From contig JAOZQC010000085.1 in assembly GCA_029932425.1 (NCBI GenBank), positions 1 to 9,019 of the forward strand: a stretch of DNA of 9,019 nucleotides, read 5' to 3'. This document shows positions 1 to 5,505 of the stretch, in pieces (within the stretch, counting starts at the first letter, position 1; each line of letters opens with the position of its first letter). A program made the translations under genes and the position numbers. The notes below the pieces were generated by a model, which did no database searches, was not told the DNA's origin, and saw only the letters and a program-made list of their open reading frames with translations. This DNA is from Planctomycetota bacterium. GTDB taxonomy: Bacteria; Planctomycetota; JAJSAM01.

Positions 1-72
1 GCCAAGAAGAAGGCACCCGCCAAGAAGAAGGCGCCCGCCAAGAAGAAGGCGCCCGCCAAGAAGAAGGCCCCG
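1..72 (+). repeat. Four tandem 18-bp units coding AKKKAP
   Basis: Units at 1-18, 19-36, 37-54 and 55-72 share the pattern GCC AAG AAG AAG GCN CCN and differ only at third codon positions (GCA, GCG or GCC for Ala; CCC or CCG for Pro). The near-identical DNA suggests growth by unit duplication or slippage, so the copy number may vary between strains. The array probably continues upstream of the window. Confidence 0.85.
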
Positions 73-90
73 GCCCGGAAGAAGAAGTAG
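1..90 (+). CDS. Lysine/alanine/proline-repeat C-terminal tail, histone H1-like (partial, 5' end outside window)
   Basis: Reading from base 1, the window opens inside a gene and encodes 29 residues before TAG at 88-90. The residues are AKKKAP repeated four times, then ARKKK. Such tails are strongly basic and unstructured; in bacteria they occur on histone H1-like (Hc1/Hc2-type) proteins, on tailed HU proteins and on some nucleic-acid enzymes, where they bind DNA or RNA electrostatically. Only the tail is visible, so the parent protein cannot be named. The reading frame is certain because the stop follows the repeat directly and a terminator lies just downstream. A nucleoid-associated or other nucleic-acid-binding role is an inference from composition alone. 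Confidence 0.8.
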   Translation, partial: AKKKAPAKKKAPAKKKAPAKKKAPARKKK

Positions 91-120
91 CGGCGCAGAC
101 CCCGGGTCACCCGGCCCGGC

Positions 121-183
121 GAGGGCGGCGGGACGGGGGAAGAGAGAGGGCCCCGTCCGCCGCTCCCCTCCCGGTTCCTTTTT
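121..183 (+). terminator. Intrinsic terminator of the lysine-rich gene
   Basis: The arm at 125-138 (GCGGCGGGACGGGG) pairs with 151-163 (CCCCGTCCGCCGC), giving 13 pairs with one bulged G and a loop of about 12 bases. A T-rich tract with TTTTT at 179-183 follows, after a short C/G spacer. It starts about 35 bases after the stop codon. The spacer makes it less than ideal, but stem plus T-run is hard to explain otherwise in such GC-rich DNA. Confidence 0.6.
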
Positions 184-184
184 G

Positions 185-213
185 TTGACTCCTCGGAACC
201 GCCCTCCTACCTT
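185..213 (+). promoter_or_regulatory. Candidate sigma-70 promoter for the MetE/carbamoyltransferase unit
   Basis: TTGACT at 185-190 matches the -35 consensus in five of six bases. After a 17-base spacer, TACCTT at 208-213 keeps the most conserved -10 positions (first T, A and last T) but is weak elsewhere. It lies just after the terminator and would start RNA near 220, giving a leader of about 50 bases before the ATG at 272. Based on consensus matching only. Confidence 0.45.
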
Positions 214-233
214 TGCCTCTTTTCACACCGGCA

Positions 234-269
234 GGTGAGCGCTCCGCGCTATCACCCCCCGGGGAGAGG
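234..269 (+). promoter_or_regulatory. Leader hairpin next to the SD site of the first MetE-like gene
   Basis: GGTGA (234-238) pairs with TCACC (252-256). Inside it, GCGC (239-242) pairs with GCGC (246-249) around a three-base TCC loop, with a TA bulge on the 3' side. Four further C's (257-260) lead directly into the purine-rich SD GGGGAGAGG (261-269). The hairpin sits where it could affect ribosome access to a methionine-synthesis gene. I do not recognise a SAM, SAH or cobalamin riboswitch consensus, so this is only a structural observation. Confidence 0.35.
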
Positions 270-271
270 CA

Positions 272-1264
272 ATGCGGCTCGTCATCACCAACAACGGCTC
301 CTACCCGCGCGTCGGAGATCGTCCCCAGGAACAACGCCTCCGGAAGGCCCTCTCGAAGTGGGAGAAGGGGCGGATCTCCGAGCAGGACCTCCGGAAGGCC
401 GAGAGGCTCACCATCGCGGAGGTGATCCGGGAGCAGATCGCGGCGGGCGTGGAGCTGGTCACGGACGGCCAGGTCCGCTGGTACGACCCCGTTTCGCACC
501 TGGCCTGTGCCCTGGAGAATGTCCGGCCGGGTGGTCTCCTCCGCTTTTTCGACACCAACTTCTTCTTCCGCCAGCCCGTGGTGGAAGGCGAGCCGCGCTG
601 GGTGAGGTCGGTCCTCGCGGAGGACGTCCGCACCGCCCTCGACAGCTCCACGCGACCGGTGAAGGCCATGCTCACGGGGCCCTACACCACCGCGCGGCTC
701 TCGATCGTGAACGCACCCGAGCTCGCGGGTGACGTCCGGCGGCTGACGCTGCTCTTCGCGGAGGCCTACGCCCGCGAGGTGGAGGCGGCGGCGAAGGCGG
801 GCGCGAAGGTGATCCAGGTGGACGAGCCCATGCTCCTCCAGACCCCCGGAGACGTGGGCGTGGTCCGGGAGGCGCTGGGGGTGCTCGCGGAGTGCCGGGG
901 CGAGGCGCAGCTTTCCCTCACCACCTACTTCGGGGATGCCGCCAAGCTGTACGGGGACTTCCAGGACATGCCGGTGGACATCATCGGTCTCGACTTCACC
1001 TACAGCGAGGACCTGGTCTCCAACATCGAGATGGTGGGTTCCTCCAAGGTGCTGGCCCTCGGCCTCGTGAACGGCCGCACCACCCGGCCGGACGACCCGG
1101 AGACGATCTTCCGCGCCCTCGACCGGATCCTGCCCCGGGTCTCCGTGGACCACTGCTACCTCACCTCGTCCTGCGGCCTGGAGTACCTGCCCCGGGACCG
1201 GGCCCGCCGGAAGCTCGAGCTGATGACCAGCCTGAGGTTCCGCTACATGCGGGGAAAGGGGTAG
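272..1264 (+). CDS. MetE-family single-barrel protein lacking the zinc site (N-terminal-half type)
   Basis: This 330-residue protein belongs to the UROD/MetE-like barrel superfamily. Family motifs are GSYPRVG (9-15), DGQVRWYD (65-72), MLTGPYT (133-139) and QVDEP (182-186). Its start resembles the N-terminal barrel of full-length MetE, where a GFPRxG motif is followed by an 'alkAlxxYwxGkIsexeL'-like stretch; here it reads KALSKWEKGRISEQDL. At the catalytic positions of MetE, the His-x-Cys pair is replaced by Thr-Thr-Tyr (217-219), the zinc-binding Glu by Asp241 and the homocysteine-binding Glu by Gln66. Only Cys301 remains, in a context (TSSCGLEYLP) that also resembles the non-catalytic N-terminal half. 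I infer a non-catalytic partner or methyl-donor-binding subunit for the next gene, whose start is only 3 bases past this stop. The start is set by GGAG at 263-266. It could instead be a methyltransferase with another substrate. Confidence 0.8.
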   Translation: MRLVITNNGSYPRVGDRPQEQRLRKALSKWEKGRISEQDLRKAERLTIAEVIREQIAAGVELVTDGQVRWYDPVSHLACALENVRPGGLLRFFDTNFFFRQPVVEGEPRWVRSVLAEDVRTALDSSTRPVKAMLTGPYTTARLSIVNAPELAGDVRRLTLLFAEAYAREVEAAAKAGAKVIQVDEPMLLQTPGDVGVVREALGVLAECRGEAQLSLTTYFGDAAKLYGDFQDMPVDIIGLDFTYSEDLVSNIEMVGSSKVLALGLVNGRTTRPDDPETIFRALDRILPRVSVDHCYLTSSCGLEYLPRDRARRKLELMTSLRFRYMRGKG

Positions 1265-1267
1265 CCC

Positions 1268-2272
1268 ATGTCCAGAGAGAGACTCGCGGAGCTCGGCCTT
1301 TCCCTTCCCTTGCTGCCCGTGACCTCGGTGGGGTCCTTCCCGAAGCCCGGCTACCTGAAGAAGGCCCGGTCGGAGTACGCCCAGCGGAAGATCACGCAGG
1401 AGGAGCTGGAGCAGGAGGAGGAGCGCGCCACCCGCTTCTGGATGGAGTGGCAGGACGAGGCGGGCATCGACGTCCTCGTGGACGGGGAGATGTACCGCGG
1501 CGACATGGTGACGTTCTTCGCGGAGACGATGCGGGGGTTCGAGATCGGCGGGCTCGTCCGATCCTACGGAAACCGGTACTACCACAAGCCCATCATCGTC
1601 CGGGAGGTGGAATGGGTGCAGCCCATCACCACCGAGTGGTTCCGGTTCGCGCAGAGCCTCACCCGGAAGCCGGTCAAGGGGATGCTCACGGGTCCGTACA
1701 CGGTGATGGACTGGTCGTTCGACGAGTACTACGACAGCCGGCGCGAGGCCACGCTCGCCATCGCCGCCCAGATCCGCAAGGAGGTGGAAGCCCTGGCGGA
1801 AGCGGGATGCCGGATCATCCAGATCGACGAGCCCGCGATCTCCGTGCGACCCGAGGAGCTCCCCCTCGCCATCGAGGCCATGCAGATCTGCACGCAGGGC
1901 ATCGAGGCCTACTTCATCACCCACATCTGCTACGGGAACTTCGAGAGGATCTACCCGGGGCTCCTCGAGCTTCCCGTCCACAACCTCGACCTGGAGCTCT
2001 CCAACTCCGAGCTGGACATGCTCCCCCTCCTCGCCGAGAACCCTCCGGACAAGGACATCTCGTTCGGTCTCGTGGACGTGCACTCCCGCGACGTGGAGCC
2101 CCTGGAGGTGGTGCAGGAGCGGATCGGGATGGCGCTCGAGGCGCTGCCCCGGGAGCGCCTCTGGTTCGACCCCGACTGCGGCCTGAAGACGCGCACCATC
2201 GAGGAGGCGCAGGCGAAGCTCGAGGTGATCGTCTCCGCCGTCCGGGCCGCCCGCGAGCAGGCCCCGGGGTAG
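1268..2272 (+). CDS. Catalytic core of cobalamin-independent methionine synthase (MetE C-terminal-half type)
   Basis: This 334-residue single barrel corresponds to the catalytic half of MetE, which transfers a methyl group to zinc-bound homocysteine to make methionine in the cytoplasm. Visible motifs are TSVGSFP (19-25), VDGEMYRGDMV (71-81, with Glu73 at the homocysteine-binding position), KGMLTGPYTVMDWSF (137-151) and IQIDEPA (184-190). All four zinc ligands are in place: His219 and Cys221 (THICYGNF), Glu243 (LDLELSNS) and Cys304 (DPDCGLKTR). Full-length MetE is about 750 residues, so this gene alone is half-length. Either it pairs with the preceding zinc-less barrel, as a divided MetE, or it acts as a folate-independent core-MetE taking methyl groups from a corrinoid protein. 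The three-base gap to the upstream gene suggests translational coupling; the purine-rich stretch at 1253-1261 serves as SD. Confidence 0.87.
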   Translation: MSRERLAELGLSLPLLPVTSVGSFPKPGYLKKARSEYAQRKITQEELEQEEERATRFWMEWQDEAGIDVLVDGEMYRGDMVTFFAETMRGFEIGGLVRSYGNRYYHKPIIVREVEWVQPITTEWFRFAQSLTRKPVKGMLTGPYTVMDWSFDEYYDSRREATLAIAAQIRKEVEALAEAGCRIIQIDEPAISVRPEELPLAIEAMQICTQGIEAYFITHICYGNFERIYPGLLELPVHNLDLELSNSELDMLPLLAENPPDKDISFGLVDVHSRDVEPLEVVQERIGMALEALPRERLWFDPDCGLKTRTIEEAQAKLEVIVSAVRAAREQAPG

Positions 2273-2342
2273 GATGGAAGAGGCTCCCCGAGGCCGGCTC
2301 GGGGTCCCGAAGGGGAGGCCGGGCGGCGTCGCGGAGCGCCCC

Positions 2343-4034
2343 ATGAACATCCTCGGGTTCAACAGCACCCACGACGCCAGCGCCGCGCTCGTGCGCGACG
2401 GGCGGATCGTGTGCGCCGTGGAGGAGGAGCGCTTCTCCCGCCGCAAGCACCACTACGGGTTTCCCGCCCGGGCGATCCGGGCGTGCCTCGAGGCGGGGGG
2501 CGTCGCCTTCGCGGACCTGGACCACGTGGCCTTCTACTGGAACCCCCGGAAGGGGCTTCTCCCCTTCGCCCTCCACGTGCTCCGCCATCTCCCCCGCTCT
2601 CTCGCCTACTTCGACCATCAGCCCGGGATCTGGAAGCGGTTCGTCTCGCTCCGGCGGAGGCTGCGCCGCGAGTACGGCTACCGCGGCCCCCTCCACTTCC
2701 TCGATCACCACGGCAACCACATCGCCTCCGCCTTCTGGCCCTCGCCCTTCCGGGAGGCGGCGGCGCTCACCGTGGACGGCACCGGCGAGTGGGAGACCAC
2801 CGTCCTGGCCCACGTGGGAGAGGACGGCCGTCCGGCGGTGCTCCACTCGATCCCCTACCCCCACTCCGTGGGGAAGCTCTGGGAGACCCTCACCCAGTAC
2901 CTGGGGTTCCGGCCGAACTCCGGCGAGGGCAAGGTCATGGGTCTCGCCCCCTACGGGCGCCCCGCCCTCCTCGACCGCTTCCGGGATCTCGTCCGCCTCG
3001 AGCCCGGGGGGCGGTTCCGCCTGAACCTCGACTACTTCGACTTCCATCTCGGCCGGGAAAGGAAGTTCTCCGACCGCTTCGTGCGGGTCTTCGGCCCTCC
3101 CCGGAAGCCGGAGGGTCCCCTCGAGCCCCGCCACGAGGACCTGGCCTACGCCCTCCAGGCGGTGACGGAAGAGATCCTCCTCGCCCTGGCCCGGGTCCTC
3201 CACGAGCGGACGGGCTCCCCCCGGCTCGTCCTGGCGGGAGGGGTCGCCCTGAACAGCGTGGCGAACGGACGGATCCAGCGGGAGACGCCCTTCGAGGAGA
3301 TCTTCGTGCAGCCCTCCGCCGGCGACGCCGGCGCCGCCCTGGGCGCGGCACTCCGCGTGTGGCACGAGGTCCTGGACCGGGGCTCCGCCGGGAGGCACCG
3401 CATGGAGCACGCGTACCTCGGCCCGGAGTTCCCCCCGGAGAGGATGCGGGCCGCGCTCCTCGGGAAGGGCCTCTCGCCGCGGACCTCGGAGGACGTGTCC
3501 CGCGAGGCGGCGGAGAGGCTGGCCCGGGGGGAGATCCTCGGCTGGTACCAGGGCCGCATGGAGTACGGGCCCCGGGCCCTGGGCAATCGCTCCATCCTCG
3601 CGGACCCCCGCCGGGTGGAGATGAAGGACATCCTGAACGCCCGGGTGAAGCACCGGGAGGGCTTCCGGCCCTTCGCCCCCCTGGTCACGGCGGAGGCGGC
3701 GCCGGACTTCTTCGAGACCGGAGGCCGCGAGGCGCCCTTCATGCTGAGGGTCTTCCGGGTGCGCCCGGAGAAGCGGGAGCTCATCCCCGCCGTGGTGCAC
3801 GTGGACGGTACGGCCCGCGTCCAGACCCTCCGCCGGTCGCAGAACCCCCGCGCCTACGACCTCGTCGCCCGGTTCGGCCGCCTCACCGGCGTGCCCGTCG
3901 TCCTCAACACCTCCTTCAACGTCCGGGGCGAACCCATCGTGTGCACCCCGGAGGACGCGGTCGCCTGCTACCTCGGCACCGGCCTCGACACCCTCGTCCT
4001 CGGGGACCTGGTGGTGAGCAAGGTCCGGCGGTAG
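2343..4034 (+). CDS. NodU/CmcH/TobZ-family carbamoyltransferase
   Basis: This 563-residue protein has the full two-domain layout of O-carbamoyltransferases, which use carbamoyl phosphate and ATP through a carbamoyl-adenylate. The N-terminal Kae1-like domain opens with MNILGFNSTHDASAAL and VEEERFSRRKH, has the metal-binding HxxxH motif at His122-His126 (DHHGNHIASAF), then GEGKVMGLAPYG (194-205), LAGGVALNSVANG (297-309) and a nucleotide-binding-type QPSAGDAGAALGAA (323-336). The C-terminal YrdC-like domain has WYQGRMEYGPRALGNRSIL (401-419) and TSFNVRGEPIV (523-533). I chose ATG 2343, with GGAG at 2333-2336, because conserved family sequence begins there. The in-frame ATG at 2274 would add 23 Arg/Gly/Pro-rich residues of no family character. 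The gene starts 70 bases after the MetE core and is probably cotranscribed. Its substrate (sugar, antibiotic or other hydroxyl compound) cannot be read from the sequence, and no biosynthetic cluster surrounds it. Confidence 0.88.
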   Translation: MNILGFNSTHDASAALVRDGRIVCAVEEERFSRRKHHYGFPARAIRACLEAGGVAFADLDHVAFYWNPRKGLLPFALHVLRHLPRSLAYFDHQPGIWKRFVSLRRRLRREYGYRGPLHFLDHHGNHIASAFWPSPFREAAALTVDGTGEWETTVLAHVGEDGRPAVLHSIPYPHSVGKLWETLTQYLGFRPNSGEGKVMGLAPYGRPALLDRFRDLVRLEPGGRFRLNLDYFDFHLGRERKFSDRFVRVFGPPRKPEGPLEPRHEDLAYALQAVTEEILLALARVLHERTGSPRLVLAGGVALNSVANGRIQRETPFEEIFVQPSAGDAGAALGAALRVWHEVLDRGSAGRHRMEHAYLGPEFPPERMRAALLGKGLSPRTSEDVSREAAERLARGEILGWYQGRMEYGPRALGNRSILADPRRVEMKDILNARVKHREGFRPFAPLVTAEAAPDFFETGGREAPFMLRVFRVRPEKRELIPAVVHVDGTARVQTLRRSQNPRAYDLVARFGRLTGVPVVLNTSFNVRGEPIVCTPEDAVACYLGTGLDTLVLGDLVVSKVRR

Positions 4035-4052
4035 GCCCGCATATCTCATGAG

Positions 4053-4140
4053 GCGCGGGGGGAAAGACGGTAAGCTCCTGCTTCCGGCCCGCCTCCCGGA
4101 AGGACGATCCCTGTAGTCCGCTACAGGGTTTCCCCGGCGC
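4053..4140 (+). ncRNA. Candidate structured RNA domain 1: three-way junction
   Basis: Three perfect helices nest in 88 bases. P1: GGGGAAA (4059-4065) pairs with TTTCCCC (4129-4135), extended outward by GCGC (4053-4056) with GCGC (4137-4140) across a small internal loop. P2: CTTCCGG (4081-4087) pairs with CCGGAAG (4096-4102) around an 8-base loop. P3: CCCTGTAG (4109-4116) pairs with CTACAGGG (4121-4128) around UCCG, a UNCG-type tetraloop. P3 abuts the 3' strand of P1 with no unpaired base, as in coaxially stacked junctions. The junction strands are 4066-4080 and 4103-4108. I match it to no known riboswitch or small-RNA class. It may be the leader of the acyl-CoA dehydrogenase gene, an independent RNA, or the 3' end structure of the carbamoyltransferase transcript. 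Confidence 0.45.
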
Positions 4141-4150
4141 GGCGGGACGT

Positions 4151-4210
4151 GCGGACCGGCGCCCCGGGCGGGGAGACCCGTCGAGAAGCGTGCGCACCGG
4201 CGCGGTCCGC
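4151..4210 (+). ncRNA. Candidate structured RNA domain 2: long stem enclosing a GNRA hairpin
   Basis: GCGGACCG (4151-4158) pairs with CGGTCCGC (4203-4210); after a bulged G at 4159, CGC (4160-4162) pairs with GCG (4200-4202), giving an 11-pair stem. Inside it, GGCGGG (4167-4172) pairs with CCCGTC (4177-4182, one G-U pair) closed by GAGA, a GNRA tetraloop. The eight-base palindrome GTGCGCAC (4190-4197) lies beside it. The domain ends five bases before a -10-like TAGAAT. High GC makes chance pairing easy, so the RNA reading is weaker than for domain 1. Confidence 0.33.
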
Positions 4211-4220
4211 GGGCTAGAAT
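4191..4220 (+). promoter_or_regulatory. Candidate -10 element upstream of the acyl-CoA dehydrogenase gene
   Basis: TAGAAT (4215-4220) matches the -10 consensus in five of six bases. The best -35 candidate, TGCGCA at 4191-4196 with an 18-base spacer, matches only three of six and overlaps the 3' arm of the stem at 4200-4210. If real, RNA would start near 4227, giving a short leader that carries the SD GGAGGG (4241-4246) and excludes the upstream folded region. Confidence 0.35.
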
Positions 4221-4253
4221 GCGCGTTTCCCGGTTCGTACGGAGGGCGAGACA

Positions 4254-5483
4254 ATGGAAGACATCCTTCTCTCGAAGGAAAACCTCTACTGGCGGAACAA
4301 GGCCCGCGAGATCGCGGAGGACGTGGTCCGCCCCGCGGCGGCGGAGTACGACCGGAAGCAGGAGTACCCCACCCCGATCAAGGAGGCCCTGCGCGAGGCG
4401 GGGCTCTTCAAGGTCTGGATTCCCGAGGAGTACGGCGGGGCGGGCGGCGAGACGCCCGTGCTCAACCTCTGCCTCATCGTGGAGGAGCTCTCCCGCGCGT
4501 GCGGAGGGGTGGGCGTGGGGTTCGCGGTGAACGCCCTCGGCTCGTTCCCCATCATCCTGGCGGGCACGCCCGAGCAGAAGGAGCGCTACCTTCCGGACAT
4601 CGCGGAGGGGAAGCGTCTCATCGCCTTCTGCCTCTCCGAGAGGCTGGCCGGTTCGGACGCCGCGTCCATGAAGGCGCTCGCCGTGGAGGACGGCGATCAC
4701 TACGTCCTGCGGGGCGAGAAGAAGTGGACCACGAACGGGGGCGTGGCGGACATCTACACGATGTTCGCGGTCACCGACCCGGAGTCCCGGTCCCGCCGCA
4801 TCTCGGCCTTCGTGGTGGAGAAGGACATGGAGGGCTTCTCCATCGGCAAGGTCGAGGACAAGATGGGGATCCGCTGCATCCCCGTGGTGGAGACGATCTT
4901 CGACGGCGTGCGCGTGCCGAGGGAGAACCTGCTCGGCGGCAAGCCCGGCTACGGATTCAAGCACGCCATGATGACGCTGGACCATGCCCGGCCGGGGGTG
5001 GCGGCCCAGGCCCTGGGGCTGGCCCAGGGCGCCCTGGAGTACGCCCTCCACTGGGTTTGCCGGCGGCACGCCTTCGGCGGTCCCCTCTCCGCCCAGGGCC
5101 AGATCCAGGGCCGCCTGGCCGACATGCAGACCAAGGTGTCGGCGGCCCGCTACCTGGTGTACGCCTCGGCCCGGAACATCGACCGGAAGGCCCGGAACAT
5201 CAACTTCCTGGCCGCCCAGGCCAAGCTCTTCGCCACCAACACCGCCATGGAGGTGACCACGGAGGCCGTGCAGCTCTTCGGCGGCTACGGGTTCATGCGC
5301 GACTACCCCGTGGAGAAGTACATGCGGGACGCCAAGATCACCCAGATCTACGAGGGCACGAACGAGATCCAGCGTCTCGTCATCGCCCGCAACCTCATCA
5401 AGTCCGCGGCCCACTACGATTTCCTGGAGCCCTACTGCCCCATGCCGTGGCTCGACGAAGAGGCGGAGGAAGCTCATAACTAA
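4254..5483 (+). CDS. Acyl-CoA dehydrogenase (FAD-dependent)
   Basis: This 409-residue protein has all three parts of the acyl-CoA dehydrogenase fold: N-terminal helices, a central beta domain and C-terminal helices. It would oxidise an acyl-CoA to the 2,3-enoyl-CoA and pass electrons to ETF. Visible motifs are FCLSERLAGSDAASM (125-139) at the usual substrate/FAD loop, KKWTTNG (156-162), RRHAFGGPL (270-278) for FAD contact, and GYGFMRDYPVEKYMRDAKI (344-362) followed by IYEGTNEIQR (365-374). Glu367 in YEGT sits at the catalytic-base position of medium- and short-chain enzymes. The usual TEP before AGSD is here SER. The substrate is uncertain; the C-terminus runs about 25 residues past the last family motif, which is slightly long. 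SD GGAGGG at 4241-4246. The next gene starts 22 bases downstream, so the two are probably cotranscribed. Confidence 0.93.
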   Translation: MEDILLSKENLYWRNKAREIAEDVVRPAAAEYDRKQEYPTPIKEALREAGLFKVWIPEEYGGAGGETPVLNLCLIVEELSRACGGVGVGFAVNALGSFPIILAGTPEQKERYLPDIAEGKRLIAFCLSERLAGSDAASMKALAVEDGDHYVLRGEKKWTTNGGVADIYTMFAVTDPESRSRRISAFVVEKDMEGFSIGKVEDKMGIRCIPVVETIFDGVRVPRENLLGGKPGYGFKHAMMTLDHARPGVAAQALGLAQGALEYALHWVCRRHAFGGPLSAQGQIQGRLADMQTKVSAARYLVYASARNIDRKARNINFLAAQAKLFATNTAMEVTTEAVQLFGGYGFMRDYPVEKYMRDAKITQIYEGTNEIQRLVIARNLIKSAAHYDFLEPYCPMPWLDEEAEEAHN

Positions 5484-5505
5484 TTATGCAGCAAGAGGTT
5501 AGGAC

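Noticed and set aside
2274..2342. Upstream ATG giving 23 extra residues to the carbamoyltransferase
   Set aside because: The added residues are Arg/Gly/Pro-rich with no family similarity, the family start motif begins at the ATG at 2343, and that ATG has a properly spaced GGAG.
107..2446. Long open frame on the minus strand opposite the MetE pair (about 780 codons)
   Set aside because: The protein is Arg/Gly/Pro/Leu/His-rich with no recognisable motif, while the plus strand carries clear MetE motifs. High GC with G/C-ending codons leaves antisense frames open by default.
4053..4140. Assignment of the junction RNA to SRP RNA, RNase P or a known riboswitch
   Set aside because: CCGGAAGGA recalls the SRP RNA tip and GGGGAAAGA recalls RNase P, but the rest of those consensus sequences is missing. 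I also compared it with TPP, purine, cobalamin, c-di-GMP, guanidine and glutamine riboswitch core motifs from memory and found no match.
1917..5477. Very long open frame on the minus strand opposite the MetE core, carbamoyltransferase and acyl-CoA dehydrogenase genes (about 1186 codons)
   Set aside because: It crosses three unrelated plus-strand genes and the gaps between them, with low-complexity composition and no motifs. It is a composition artefact despite its length.
5471..5500. AT-rich patch with TTATGCAGC resembling a DnaA box
   Set aside because: It differs from TTATNCACA at the two last positions and stands alone. It is better read as the end of the acyl-CoA dehydrogenase gene and the SD region of the next gene.
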